A stretch of 64,000 nt of DNA from Physcomitrium patens (taxonomy: Eukaryota > Streptophyta > Bryopsida > Funariales > Funariaceae): assembly GCF_000002425.4 (NCBI RefSeq), contig NC_037265.1, forward strand, positions 4,090,814-4,154,813. Reading direction: 5' to 3'. The notes under the pieces were generated by a model. That model did no database searches. It was not told where the DNA came from and worked only from the letters and a program-made list of their open reading frames with translations. Positions 49,296 through 61,000 of this stretch are shown here, in pieces (the stretch's first letter is position 1; each line of letters starts with the position of its first letter). The position numbers and the translations under genes are program-made.

Positions 49296-50903
49296 TTAAG
49301 AAAACATGTCCTCTCCAGTATTTCTCCCCAGTATGCAGGGCATGCACTATTAGTGTAACACTCTGCGCATACTCACACCCGAGCATCTACACAAGGAAGA
49401 TTTACAGAGTTTCCTCCCTTACCTAAGATTGAAGCAGGGTTGTGAATATTGTGCGAAGTAGGACCGTCTCGGATGCTTCTTTTGCCTAGAAAGTTGCCGT
49501 GTGTAAGTTAATTTGTTGTTGTTGTTACTATAAGGTGCACTAGCTGCATCAAGAGGAGGTACCAGATCTCATGCTTAGATGTGGTTGTTACAAAGAAGTG
49601 CAGATCATCGAAGATAATGTATGACAGTAGACTGAAATCATGCATCACTGGCTGTTTGCATGATGTGAATTCGATGTAGCAATATTGTAGAGGCTCTAAT
49701 TTGAGAGGTGAAAGAACCGAGACTGTCGCAAGGGACCGGTGTGTCCCAATTGATGATTTGTGTAGTATATCTGACTAGTACTGTTCAATCTTTTACTTGG
49801 ATCGTTATAGGCTCTTTTGCAGCAGGAACAATCTCTTCTTCCTCTTAGTTCATATGATACGGCTCCAGACGAGTATCAACAGTAGACGATTCTATGATGC
49901 TCTGTCAGCTGGTAAGCCGATATCATGATCTTTATCGATCTCCTCGCTCGATCTCAAATCCAAGCAATTTTGCAGTTCAGACATCTAAACAATTGGAAAT
50001 GTACCTTGTCGGTTTTGGGATACTCGACCGGTAGCTTCACTATTGCACTTTCTTGAATCCGACAGACAAAGTTTCATTTGTATATATACAAAGCCTCGCT
50101 CTGTCATATAAGACGAAGTTAAACTATCTACAAGTGTCTGTGAAGTCAAGTGAGTAATAACCTTTAGAGTGTCAGAAAAAGTTACGTATCTCTGGATTGA
50201 GACCTTTTCCGCACATTCTTCAACTGCAGCTTCAAGCACAAACCCATAGTTTCTAAAATCAGTAATAGAGATAAATGTGATGATAATTGATATTTGCTCC
50301 TCTCCAAGTCAATGCTAGTTTGATGCATTTTCATGTACACTGAGGATTAAGCGCCTACAGAGTGAGAGCATTGTTTTGTGGACTCATACTTCTTGTGTTT
50401 GATGCTACAAACACTTTATTTCGCACTAAAGTATGAAGAATAATCAAACAACGTACAAATCTCAGGATTGTCACACATGATACATTCATTACCATTCCAG
50501 GCACACCAATCCCGAATTCAAACTTACATATCAGAAACCAGATATTATCCACAAAGACTTCACAAATACAAACATTTTTTATTTCGTTTTTTTAGACTTC
50601 TATTCTCTCATGCACACAACATTTTGATGCCGTGTGCATTGTACAAAAAAAATAATCCATACATGTATTTACATACACATCAATAGATGCATAATCTCTG
50701 AGATGGGTACCTCAAATCACCACAATAGAAGCTAAACCCCAAATGGCTATTATCCCCTTTTAGAAAGGTGTAAGCAAAAGCACATGGGATGTGTGATCCA
50801 CAACACAGTGCGTAGATGACAAGCCAGAGAGTCGGCATTGGGATCATGGGGGAAGTGATGGGGGCTCCTCATCCCAAGAGCCGTGGAAGGACTCTAGGCT
50901 TTT

Positions 50904-51014
50904 AGGCTTTGGGATGTGAGACTTTCAGGCTTTGGGACTTGAGGCTTTTAGGCTTTGGGACTTGAGGCTTTCAGGCTTTGGGACTTGAGGCTTTCAGGCT
51001 TTGGGACTTGAACC
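50904..51014. repeat. 23-bp minisatellite, about five copies
   Basis: Consecutive copies of AGGCTTTGGGACTTGAGGC plus four bases ending in TTTC or TTTT. The first copy is slightly diverged and the last is partial. No ORF significance seen. Confidence 0.9.
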
Positions 51015-51811
51015 AGAGCTTCCAGAAGCAGAAAGAAAAGCAGGAGAGAGGGTCTCCCTGGAGTTGTTATCATTGTCCAGGGGTCCCATCCCTCCTTAAA
51101 AACAAATATTCATAAATTCAGAATTCAAAAATAAAATAAAATTAATGACATCCCGGGGGTATTACTCAAGCATGAGCCATTGTTTTAACTTCAACCCTGA
51201 AAGTTAATTTTATTTGCTGCCATGTTGTACAACTTGATTGTGATATTTGATGGGTGACATGCACTTTGTGTTGTGAAAGTCTAACCTTGGGTTTTAGAAG
51301 TTTATGGTTTCTGAGACTGTGGAAAACTGTTATAATTAATAAATTAATCCGTTGTTATAATTTTTTATTATTATTATTTTAATCTGAATGGGAACATCAA
51401 TCGGTATTAATTCATGATGTCTTAATTGCTCTGCCATGGATGTGAGGGTTTTCTACATGATTTGATGTTTGTCAGTGCATTTTTTTGATGTAGTTAGTAA
51501 ATTTTTGAATTAAATAAACATTGCAAATTTTATATATTTGCAATGGTCAATTGGCATTGATGTACAAATGTAATATATTAGTGGATTTAGTACATGTTTG
51601 ATTTAATTCTTTGTTTCTTTCTCTTACGGTCACTTCACATTATGGTTGTTTGGTTGAGTGGATCTTGGAACCCTCTACTTGAAATATCTTTTATCTATAT
51701 CTATAAGATTGTTGACGTTGTGTACTGGCATGGTATACAAGTTAAATATATTTTATTAGATTTAACATTATAATTGATGTAAAAATTTAACTAGTCATGA
51801 AATCATACAAA

Positions 51812-51815
<4 letters not shown>

Positions 51816-51845
<30 letters not shown>
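51816..51845. repeat. (TA)n microsatellite
   Basis: About 30 bases of TA dinucleotides in AT-rich intergenic DNA. Confidence 0.9.
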
Positions 51846-51849
<4 letters not shown>

Positions 51850-52099
51850 CCAAAAAAGATAAAATAAATTCTTATATTATATTCAAAAAAAATTATTTAT
51901 TAATTTTAAAGTAAAAGTAGAAAATATTACCTTGTATAGGATATTACCTTAAGTAAGTTGCTAATAGTCAAAGGTTTGACTCTTGGTATATGGTAAGGGC
52001 ATCCAATGGATATAAGACGAAGTCATGGACCAAGAGTCAAAGTCAAAAGGATAAAGTATTAACAAGGGAATATCCAAAGACTAAGTATGAGTCATTAGT

Positions 52100-52260
52100 A
52101 AGTGTCATAGGATACCCTCGAAGTTTGTGAGATGCCAAAGGATCCTAAGAACATGTGTGTAAGACGTAAGAGTAATTAGTATTCGACATAGGATACTCTT
52201 GGGACTCGTGAGATGCCAAAAGGATCTTAGGGCCATGTCTGTAAAAGTCAAAGAGTGGAA
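52100..52260. repeat. 80-bp imperfect tandem duplication
   Basis: Two copies start CATAGGATAC at 52106 and 52186 and share GTGAGATGCCAAA and GGATC(C/T)TA. The block directly precedes element 2 and could be part of an older LTR, but I cannot show that. Confidence 0.6.
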
Positions 52261-52282
52261 GTTGTCTTTTAGGGCAGCAACT

Positions 52283-52841
52283 TGTCAAGGACAAGAACTC
52301 GATGAAAAAACAATTCAAACAAGTGAGCATTCACTCAAAGAGAGGTAACAAAAAATATATAAACAGTATATATATTGAAAGAGAAACTGGAATGGCTATT
52401 GCCAAAAGACAAGAAAACTAGAGATCCTTGAAACAGACTAGAAGCAAGAAAGGAGTTGACAAGAGTGAAGAAGCCTTCACTCTTGTCTCTATATATACTC
52501 TCTAACTAGGGGCTACGTGGCGACGTTCTATAGGACCTCCAATATGTGTTGACTTTGTAGGGCACATGCCTTGACTTACAAGGCAAGTTTTTCTACGTGT
52601 GGACCACATAGTTAGCTTAATCTTCAAGCTAACAACATGTGTGGCACATGGCCAACTTGTTGACCACGTTTCTAATCCAAAAAGTCAATTAAAGACACCT
52701 ATGAAGTCAAAGCAGCGTCTAGGAAATTTCTAAGAAGCTTTTATATTAAATATTATAGAATTAACTTACTTTTACCTACTTTTACTTATTTTTACCTATT
52801 TCTATATGTAATTATTAGCTTACATGATTATGGCCGTGACA
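52283..52841 (-). repeat. Element 2, 3' LTR (559 bp, family B)
   Basis: Reads TGTCAAGGAC...GGCCGTGACA on the plus strand. The same family forms the LTR nest at 26583-31463 and the inverted piece at 56660-57025. Confidence 0.9.
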
Positions 52842-52856
52842 TTACCCCCCCTTCTA
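52842..52856 (-). other. Polypurine tract of element 2
   Basis: The minus strand reads TAGAAGGGGGGGTAA directly before the TGTCACGG start of the 3' LTR. Confidence 0.8.
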
Positions 52857-52882
52857 GGGACGAGTTCCACGAGGAGCGGTCA

Positions 52883-53305
52883 TCATATGTTGAGGAAATC
52901 TATGATGTGACGAACTGTATTCGCCACATACTCTGATCTCTGTTCTCTTCGAAGATGATTGATAGGGCCTCTCAACCATCGGTAGTGTCCCATATCAGGG
53001 CGGGAAGACCACCCAGTTATTTGATCATTGTTGAGGCCTTCGTAACTTCCTTCGAATAGAATATTTGGAACACCATCAGGAGTTGTTCCTACCTCTAGCA
53101 AAATCATCAAACATCGGGAGTCCCTTCCCAAATCGTGATACCAAATGCGTTGTATCTCACCATCTATTCGAGGAAGAACATGTCGTTCTTGAAGATCTTC
53201 ATCTCGATTGCGTCGTCTTCAAGGTTGTGACAATCGTAATGTCTCATCCGGCAGGTCAGCAAATGAAGGCTCTTGAGTTAAATCCATTGGTTGTTGGTTC
53301 TCCAT
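52883..53305 (-). pseudogene. Element 2 extra ORF (ORF-X)
   Basis: Minus-strand frame of 141 codons from ATG at 53305 to TGA at 52883, with one internal TGA just after LSQP. It begins 95 bases after the pol stop at 53400. It shares with the element 1 ORF the order LSQP, an arginine-rich stretch with RDE, an L-I-E then DG-P then F-G core (LMILLEVGTTPDGVPNILFEG) and the C-terminal GHYRWLRGPINHLRREQ, followed by a similar hydrophobic helix-like tail. No known domain is recognised and no membrane segment is present, so an envelope role is unlikely. The similarity is too patchy to be non-coding drift of one sequence: the protein motifs are kept while spacing and flanking DNA differ. Confidence 0.7.
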
Positions 53306-53399
53306 CTCCTGAGCGCCACTACTACAACAAAGCTACGAACAAGAATTGAAAGTAGAATGTTATCTTGCCTAGATGTTGTTTCTTTTATAAAGAACGTTT

Positions 53400-56300
53400 T
53401 CATCTTGATTTTGATGGATGTCGTCGATGAAAAGCCTCCACCACCTTTGCTGCATTTGTAAGATTCTTCATTGGCTCCCATGTGCGTTTATTAATATCAT
53501 ATCCACGCCAATGGACAAGATATTCTATTTTATTTCGACGCCGCCTTGAATCTAAGACTTCTTCTACTTCAAACTCTTAATTATTGTCCACTTCTATAGG
53601 AGGAGGTGGAGCTTGTCGTCTTCTTGGTATGTCCATTGTCTTGTATGGTTCAAGAAGACACACGTGGAATACTAGATGGATTTTCATTGTCTTCGGTAGA
53701 TGTAAACGATATGCAACTGGATTGATTTGTGCAGAAATAGAAAATGGTCCCAGCCTTCGATAGTCCAACTTATCGCAAGGACGAGTGGTCTTGATATTAC
53801 GACGAAGTAGCCATACCTTATCACCCACGTTGAGTTGTGGTTGCTCCTTACGATATACATCTGCATTTATCTTTTGTCGTTCTTGAGCTTCCTTCAATTG
53901 CGCCTTCATTATTGCATGTAACTCTGACAACCGATTTGCCATATCTTCTGTTGTAGGATTATCAACTTTTGAAAAATCAAGAGCATCAAGTCGTGGATGA
54001 TAGCCATAATTGGCAAAGAAAGGTGTTTGTTGCGTGGAGGAATGTACCGTATTATTATAAGCAAACTCTGCCAATGGCAGAAGGGTTATCCAATCATCTT
54101 GTTGGTAGTTGATGGTACACCTTAAATACTGCTCCAAGACTTAGTTTACGCGCTCTGTTTGTCCATCAGTTTGAGGATGGAAAGCCGAAGATAGCTTTAT
54201 GTCCACTTTTAAAATCTTGAAAAGGGTCCTCTAGAATCTCGACACAAATTGAGTTCCCCTATCCGATATGATATCTTTAGGTAATCCATGATAGCGATAG
54301 ATATTATCAATGAAAAGCTTAGCTGTTTCTTCACCTGTGAAAGATTTTGTATATGGCACAAAATGTGCCATCTTGGTGAAACGATCTACTATCACAAATA
54401 TAGAATCATAAGATCTTGAGCTTAGAAGATCTGTGATGAAATCCATAAAAACAGAAGACCATGGTTGTTCTGGTATAGGTAATGGCTGAAGAAGTCCGTA
54501 AGGTCGATGATGAGGAATTTTTGATCTTGAACAAATATTACATGATTGTACAAAGTCTTTGACTGACTTCCACATTTGTGGCCACCAAAAATCTCTTGAT
54601 ATGAGTTCCAAAGTCTTATTATATCCAAAGTGTCCTGCTGCTAGAAAATCATGACGTGCTTGAAGAACACGTAAATGTGCTTCTCCTTCAGGAACATATA
54701 GGCGTCCTTCAAAATATAATAGATTATTCTTGAACTCGAACTTAGAAGAATCATGAGACTTGGAAGAATTATTTTCAATATCATGAACAAGAGGGTTTGA
54801 GGACAAAATGGACTGGATTTGCTTGAGAAAAGTTGAATCAACAGTCAATGTTGATTTCATTGCTCGGAGATGAAATTACTCCAGTTTCAAGAGGACCGTT
54901 CTTTGTTGCTCAAAAGCTGCATCTCCTTCTTTTGGTGCAAAATAAGAACGTCTAGACAATGCATCGGACAAACCTTGTTGTTTTTCTGGCCGATAAGTGA
55001 TAATGAACTCGAATCTTGACAAAGACATACTCCAACAAGCTTGACGACGATTCAACACGCGTGCTGATATGAAATACTCAAGGTTCTTGTGATCTGTATA
55101 CACAGTGACTGGACTAGAAGCGCCTTCTAGATAATGACGCCATTCTTGAAAGGAATCCACGATTGCAAGTAGTTCTTTATCGTGGATCTCATAATTGATC
55201 TCGGCTGCTGAGAATTTTCTTGAATGAAAAGCTATCGGATGAAGTTTGTCATCTGTTCCCATTTGTGACAAAACTGCAGCCAAGGCAAAATCCGATGCGT
55301 CTGTTTTCATAAAAAATGCCTTGGAAAAGTCAACACGATATAAGACTGGTGCAGATACAAACGATGTCTTCAAGGCTTCAAATGCTGCTTCTGTTTCTTG
55401 ATTCCATTGGAATTTGTCTTTACTAGTCAAGCTTGTAAGTGGAGCTGCAACTCGTGAAAAGTCTTTGATGAAGATCCGATAGTAATTGGCAAATCCCAAG
55501 AAACATTGGACATCTCTTACTGTCCTTGGAATCTTCCAATCCATGATTGTCTGGACTTTCTTAGAATCCATCATGAGACCATCATTTGAAATGATGTATC
55601 CTAAAAAGTCAACTTGAGTAGTGTGAAATACACACTTTTCCATCTTGGAGTACAATCCTGCATCTCTAAGTTTTTGTAATACTTGACGAACATGTATTTC
55701 ATACTCTTCGACATTGTTAGAATAGATCAGGATATCGTCTAGGTAGCAGATGACAAAATTGTCTAAGAATTCACAAAATACATCATTCATGAGATGTTGA
55801 AAAGCAGCTGGTGCATTCATGAGTCCAAAAGGCATGACATTATATTCAAAATGTCCGTACTTAGTTCGAAATGCAGTCTTCCATTCATCTCCTTCCTTGA
55901 TTTATACTAGATCATATGCTCCTCTTAGATCTATTTTTGTATAAATCTTAGCTTGATTCAATTGGTCAAGGAGTCCTGATATCAAAGGTAATGGATACTT
56001 GTTCTTGATTGTGATCTTGTTGAGTCCTCGATAGTCAACACACATTCGCAAAGTTCCATCTTTTTTCTTTATGAATAGAATTGGAGCTCCTGCTGGAAAT
56101 TTTGAATGGCGTATGAAATTCTTCGCTAAATTCTCGTCAATATATGTCTTGAGTTCAGCCAACTCATCTTGCGATAAACTGTAAATTGGTCCAAATGATG
56201 GCTGAGTTCCTTCCTTGAGGTCGATTGAACAATCATATGGACGATGCTTAGGAAGAATATCTGCATTCTTTTTCTCAAAAACGTCTTGATAATCCTGATA

Positions 56301-56620
56301 TTGACTTGGAATGCCACTTGAAGTCTTTACGTTTTCAGAAATAGGTGCAGCATAAATAGCAAAAGTTGATCCTTCTTTTGCTGCGTGTATAAATGCTTTT
56401 GCACCTATCAGTACGGGTTTTACTGTACTAGATTTATAATTTTTACTTGGTTCGTAGAACTATTAATAACGCTTTTGGAAAAGTCAAGTTTACGCGAATT
56501 CCAATCTATTCGAGGTTATATTTTTCTAGCCAGGATACACACCTAAAATAACTGGATTGGACGGGGATTTAATTATGTTAAAAGCGTAGGTAGCTATCAT
56601 GACCGTCTATTGTTACTTTA
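53400..56620 (-). pseudogene. Element 2 pol: protease end, RT, RNase H, integrase, chromodomain
   Basis: Minus-strand frame. It starts mid-protease (SPSNPVILGV near 56550) and continues into reverse transcriptase ([35 protein letters not shown], catalytic YLDD in VICYLDDILIYS). RNase H follows (KTDASDFALAAVLSQ, YTDHKNLEYF; the first motif has Lys where element 1 has Glu), then integrase (HFGYNKTLELISRDFWW, CNICSRSK, MDFITDL, SDRGTQF). The chromodomain is complete ([31 protein letters not shown]). Internal stops lie at about 55902, 54873, 54231, 54139 and 53577. Three of these align to CAA or TGG in element 1. The frame ends at TGA, 53400-53402. Confidence 0.9.
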
Positions 56621-56659
56621 TATATGTAATTATTAGCTTACATGATTATGGCCGTGACA
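56621..56659 (-). repeat. 39-bp stub of element 2 5' LTR
   Basis: Identical to 52803-52841, the U3 start of the 3' LTR in minus orientation. It joins directly to protease sequence on one side and to the inverted LTR piece on the other. Confidence 0.8.
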
Positions 56660-57025
56660 GCCACACATGTTGTTAGCTTGATGATAAAGTTAATTATGTG
56701 GCCCACACATAGAAAAACTTGCCTTGTAAGTCAAGGCATGTGTTCTACAAAGTCAACACTTATTGGAGGTCCTATAGAACGTCGCCACGTAGCTCCTAGT
56801 TAGATAGTATATATAGAGACAAGAGTGAAGCCTTCTTCACTCTTGTCAACTCCTTTCTTGCTTCCAGTCTAGTTTCAAGGATCTCTAGTTTTCTTGTCTT
56901 TTGGCAATAGCCATTCCAGTTTCTCTTTCAATATACATACTTGTTTATTTATATTTTGTTATCTTTCTTTGAGTGAAGACTCACTTGTCTGAATTGCTTT
57001 TTTCATCGAGTTCTTGTCCTTGACA
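56660..57025 (+). repeat. Inverted half LTR of family B
   Basis: Matches the second two-thirds of the solo LTR at 30260-30820 in the same orientation and is therefore inverted relative to the LTR at 52283. It starts GCCACACATG in mid-LTR and ends at the true LTR end TCCTTGACA. Confidence 0.88.
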
Positions 57026-57197
57026 AAGACTTGTGAGAAGTCTTATATGTGAAGTTGAGAGTGATACAAGAGTGAAATCACTTGTTTACTTACAAAGAGG
57101 GCATTTTGGGTTTCTAAGGCAGCAACTCCTTCTTGTTGATTTTGAGAGTTCTATATCTTCTTTTTTTGATTTTCTTTCACACATCCCTTTCTTAGAC

Positions 57198-57560
57198 ATG
57201 GCTTCAAGTGAGGGTGAGAGCTTGAGATTGATTGAGAAGTTTAGGGGTGACAAATTTTACCATTGGAAGAAGAAAATGGAGCTTTTGTTGGTTTAATTGG
57301 ACCTTTGGGTCATTGTTAATGAAAGTGAAGACCCTCCAACTGACAATGTTGATATCAAAGTGAAGGAGTACAAACGTCGTGAAAGGAAGGCTTTTGGGAT
57401 GATGCCAATTTTTCACATGTTATAGCTTGCAATAGACTAGCGGAAGCATGGAAAACTCTTTGTAATATCTATAAGAGTAGAAACCTTACCATTATCCTTT
57501 GGATAAGGAAGAAATTCTTGACAGTAAAGATGGAAGAAGGAGATGACCTCATAGCTCATG
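57198..57560 (+). pseudogene. Ty1/copia-type gag relic
   Basis: The frame opens MASSEGESLRLIEKFRGDKF then YHWKKKMELLLV, the usual N-terminal pattern of copia gag (a short 'F-G-Y-W-K-M-LL' motif). It stops at once with TAA. Further recognisable pieces (ESEDPPTDNVD, REAWKTL-like, then a KMEEGDDL-like segment) continue to about 57560 with more stops. No copia pol is visible downstream in the window. Confidence 0.6.
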
Positions 57561-57624
57561 TTAATTAAAAAATAATATATTATTAAATATAGTTATTAAG
57601 GCTTCCAATATCTTTCTAATCAAT

Positions 57625-57628
<4 letters not shown>

Positions 57629-57668
<40 letters not shown>
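57629..57668. repeat. (TA)n microsatellite
   Basis: TA run of about 40 bases. Confidence 0.9.
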
Positions 57669-57671
<3 letters not shown>

Positions 57672-58013
57672 TGTAATACATCTCGTTTAAATCTATAGGA
57701 TTATTTATCTTGATTCTTTATTGGTTTAGAAGTTCTATAGTTTATAGTCAATAGTATCATTCTTTACTAAAGTTATTGGATTCTCTTTTAATTTTAATTC
57801 TAAAGATTCTTTGTCTAATGTATAACTAAGTCGTATAATATTTGAGCTTCTAATTCTAAAATTATTTGATTCTTATTTAAATATAAAAATTTGCTTAAAT
57901 ATCAAATTTTTTTATGAGCTTCTTCGGTTAGTTGTTAAAATTCTATTTCATATCTTATCAACTTAATTTTTATTATATTTCTTTTACTTCTTTATGAACT
58001 TATAAATTATTTA

Positions 58014-58015
<2 letters not shown>

Positions 58016-58045
<30 letters not shown>
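58016..58045. repeat. (AT)n microsatellite
   Basis: AT run of about 30 bases. Confidence 0.9.
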
Positions 58046-58047
<2 letters not shown>

Positions 58048-61000
58048 CAACACCAATCCACAAAGTTTTGTAACTTCATACCAAAATTAATTAGAAAATG
58101 ATTTGATAAAGCTGATATCACATTAAATTATATTATATTATTTTTATTTATTTATTTATTTTTAATAGAGTAGTTTTTTTAATGTAGAATCTATGTAGTC
58201 TTGCCAAAATTTTCAGTCCATCTTTCCTATTATTCTAAGAATATTTAAGCTAGTTTTTATAATTACAAATTATTTTTAGAAGAAATTAAAATTTAAAGAT
58301 ATTTCATATTTTTTGTTTATTTTAAGTTAGGAATTTTTTAAAAAAAGAAGAATAATAAAAATTTTAATTTTAATTTCTCTCCTCTTTCTTCTTCTTGTTT
58401 CTTTCTTTTCATTTTATTTTTTTATTTTTTTATTTTTATCTACTCTTTGTTATATACCACTTAGAAGTATATCAAATGAATCAAACCAAACATATTAGAT
58501 AAAGCACTTCCAAGATCATCAAATAAAATATCTTTTCTTTTATAGGATTTTTGGTAGTATTTTTAAAAAATCCAACCAAAAATTCTTTTATTTATGGAAT
58601 TTTTTGGAAGCATAATTTTTGGTTGGACTAATAGAATTACTTAAATTCCCTTAAAACCACATATAAATTTCTATTATTTACAAGAAAAATCTATTTAAAT
58701 ATTAAGTGCTTAACATACTAAAAAAATTAGAATATAAAGTTTTCTAGATTCTATTCTATGTAAATTATTTATATAGCCATGGGTTTCTATGAGTTGATAA
58801 AAATTAAAATTAGATTATAATATATTATTAAATTCTTAAAATCTTTAATTTTATAAATTTTATTATTAAATCAATAAAATATCATATTTTAGAATAATAC
58901 ATTATATTTAAATAATATTTTAAAAGTTGTAAGTTAAGAATATTACATTGATTATTCAATCCATGTATATAAGAAGAAAATAAAATGAATTATATAAACA
59001 ATAAGTTTAGGAAGAAGCAAACCTTGTGTCATATAAAAGATACATCTATGATAATTTTGTATCCTTACATTGGTGCCTAATGTTGCACTTTTTTAAAAAC
59101 TATTTAAGTTTTGTTAATTCAAAGGTGACAACATCTTTTTATTGTAAAGGTCTTATGGTCTAATAATCTATTGATACTTTTTGTCATTTGAAGCCAACAA
59201 TAAGTTTAAACCATAAGTTGCCTACTTTATCTAAAGACATAGAATCATATAGATTTGTTATGAATTTGATGAATGTCTATAGCATAAGATGAAGTTGGAT
59301 GAGGTTTAAAATACACAATATATCTAATAAGTTGAATTCTAAAACTAAGTCTTTTAATTTCTTTTTGACTATTTCTCTTTTGTTTTATACTATAGTAAAA
59401 CTCTCATAATTGATCTTAGTATCTTTTTCATCTACAAATTAAGATTCAATGTTTTTGAATGTCCATAAATTGCTAAGACACAACACAAAGTGTCTAATCG
59501 TTGGTTATATTTTGCAAGTTTGTCTTAAATTATTTCTTTGTTGTACATATTTTTAATTTTTTTAAAAAAATTGCAACAAGAAAACAAATCTTAATTTTCT
59601 ATTAATTTCAAAAAAGAAAAAAATATCTATTTGGTTGGTTATCATAGTCAATATAGATTTTTATTTTATTTTTTTGTTAAATAGACTTCTAACTCTTTGC
59701 CTTTGTCTAAGTTTAATAATATACGAAATCTTAGTTCATGAGTTTTATCTTTTCCTTTTTTACACCCATAAAACAAACAAGTAAATAATATTAATTCTTT
59801 TTTTTGAGTAATTCACAATCTTGTACTAGAAAAATAAATTAATGAATAAATAATAGTGTTGAAGAACAACGAGGCTGTAACAACTATTATTCTAAAACTT
59901 TAAGCCCCCCCCCCCCTAGTTCCCCCTCTCGTCCCCTATAGCAGAACCACTGAAGAAAGTTCTAAAGTTGAACAAGAAGAAATACCGAAGAGGCACAAGA
60001 CGAAGGACGTCGGTGCAAATGAACCCCGATTGAGACGGAGCGGCGGCATGTCCAACCGTGAGTCTACCGTGGTCAACCAGCGGCAGCAGCCAGCGTCACA
60101 TCCCGTCACATGGCATCAGATTTCCAGTCAAAGCTGGAAAAGCGTCACTTCAACGGAAACAAAGACCCGATCGATGCTACCCAACAACGTCAAGGATTGC
60201 ACGTGGAAATCCGTGACCGCTGTGTTTTACAACAGGGATTCCATCGGCCTACCAGAGTGCGCAACAAGCGCATGACTGCTGCTGTCGTGGAGTGATGATC
60301 TAGATATCTGTGCCCTGCATTCACCCCCAGCGAGATAGGACTCGTCGAGTTTCGGAAGGATTTAAGTTCATGGCGTCGGCGTTAAGCTTGATCAGCGTCA
60401 CGGCGTCGCGGAATACATGTGTCGATCTCGACAGAACAGGGGTCTGCGGAGGCGTCGTGGTGACGATGCGGCGATTGCTGGATCCGCAGTGTATCTGTCC
60501 CACGGGATGTGTTACTGGGGTCAGATAACGGCCAGACACATGGATTTCCACTCCGCAATCTGGCGCTCGTAGAGAACTTTTTGCTAGCTTTGGCATTTAG
60601 ATTTAAGAGCATAGACTGAGTGGATTCATGAAGCGATGATTGTGAAGAGGTGGGACACTACCCTTAATTTAGTGTTGTTTCTCTCGTCGTGAAGAAAGTT
60701 GGGATGGCAGAGCCGCTCATGGTACAATGGTGCTTGAGATGCTTAGGAATTGGTGTTTGTCATGAGATGAATTGCTTCGTGAACTAAATCAGAGTTGAAC
60801 GTATTCAGAGTCATGGATAATACCATTTGAAGAGGAGCTTGAACTGCCAACCAATCGATACAGATTTTGTCTAGCTCTGTCGGACGACCCTTTATGGATC
60901 CTTTGTAGGACCTCTTGCATTGCTGGTCTTTGGAATGGATGTGCACATTTCTGAGGAATGGTGTCTCCTGTTTTATTTTATTAGTTTTATTTTTATAATT

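Larger units (their letters stand above)
49296..52282. other. Intergenic region with simple and tandem repeats
   Basis: Starts with the receptor-kinase 3' UTR. No gene recognised. It holds a 23-bp minisatellite (50904-51014), a TA microsatellite (51816-51845) and an imperfect 80-bp tandem duplication (about 52100-52260), and it becomes AT-rich after 51100. Confidence 0.55.
52283..56659 (-). mobile_element. Element 2: head-truncated Ty3/gypsy chromovirus
   Basis: Minus-strand element with a complete 3' LTR (52283-52841), polypurine tract, extra ORF, chromodomain, integrase, RNase H, reverse transcriptase and the last part of protease. It is cut there: gag, most of protease and nearly all of the 5' LTR are gone, leaving only a 39-bp stub of the 5' LTR at 56621-56659 that is identical to 52803-52841. 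No target duplication was found. Protein similarity to element 1 is high across pol, but the LTRs are a different family (family B). Confidence 0.85.

Noticed and set aside
52271-57130. GGCAGCAACT on both sides of element 2 (52273-52282 and near 57118) as a target duplication
   Set aside because: The right copy is about 95 bp away from the LTR end, and a 10-bp duplication is not typical; probably coincidence or older sequence.
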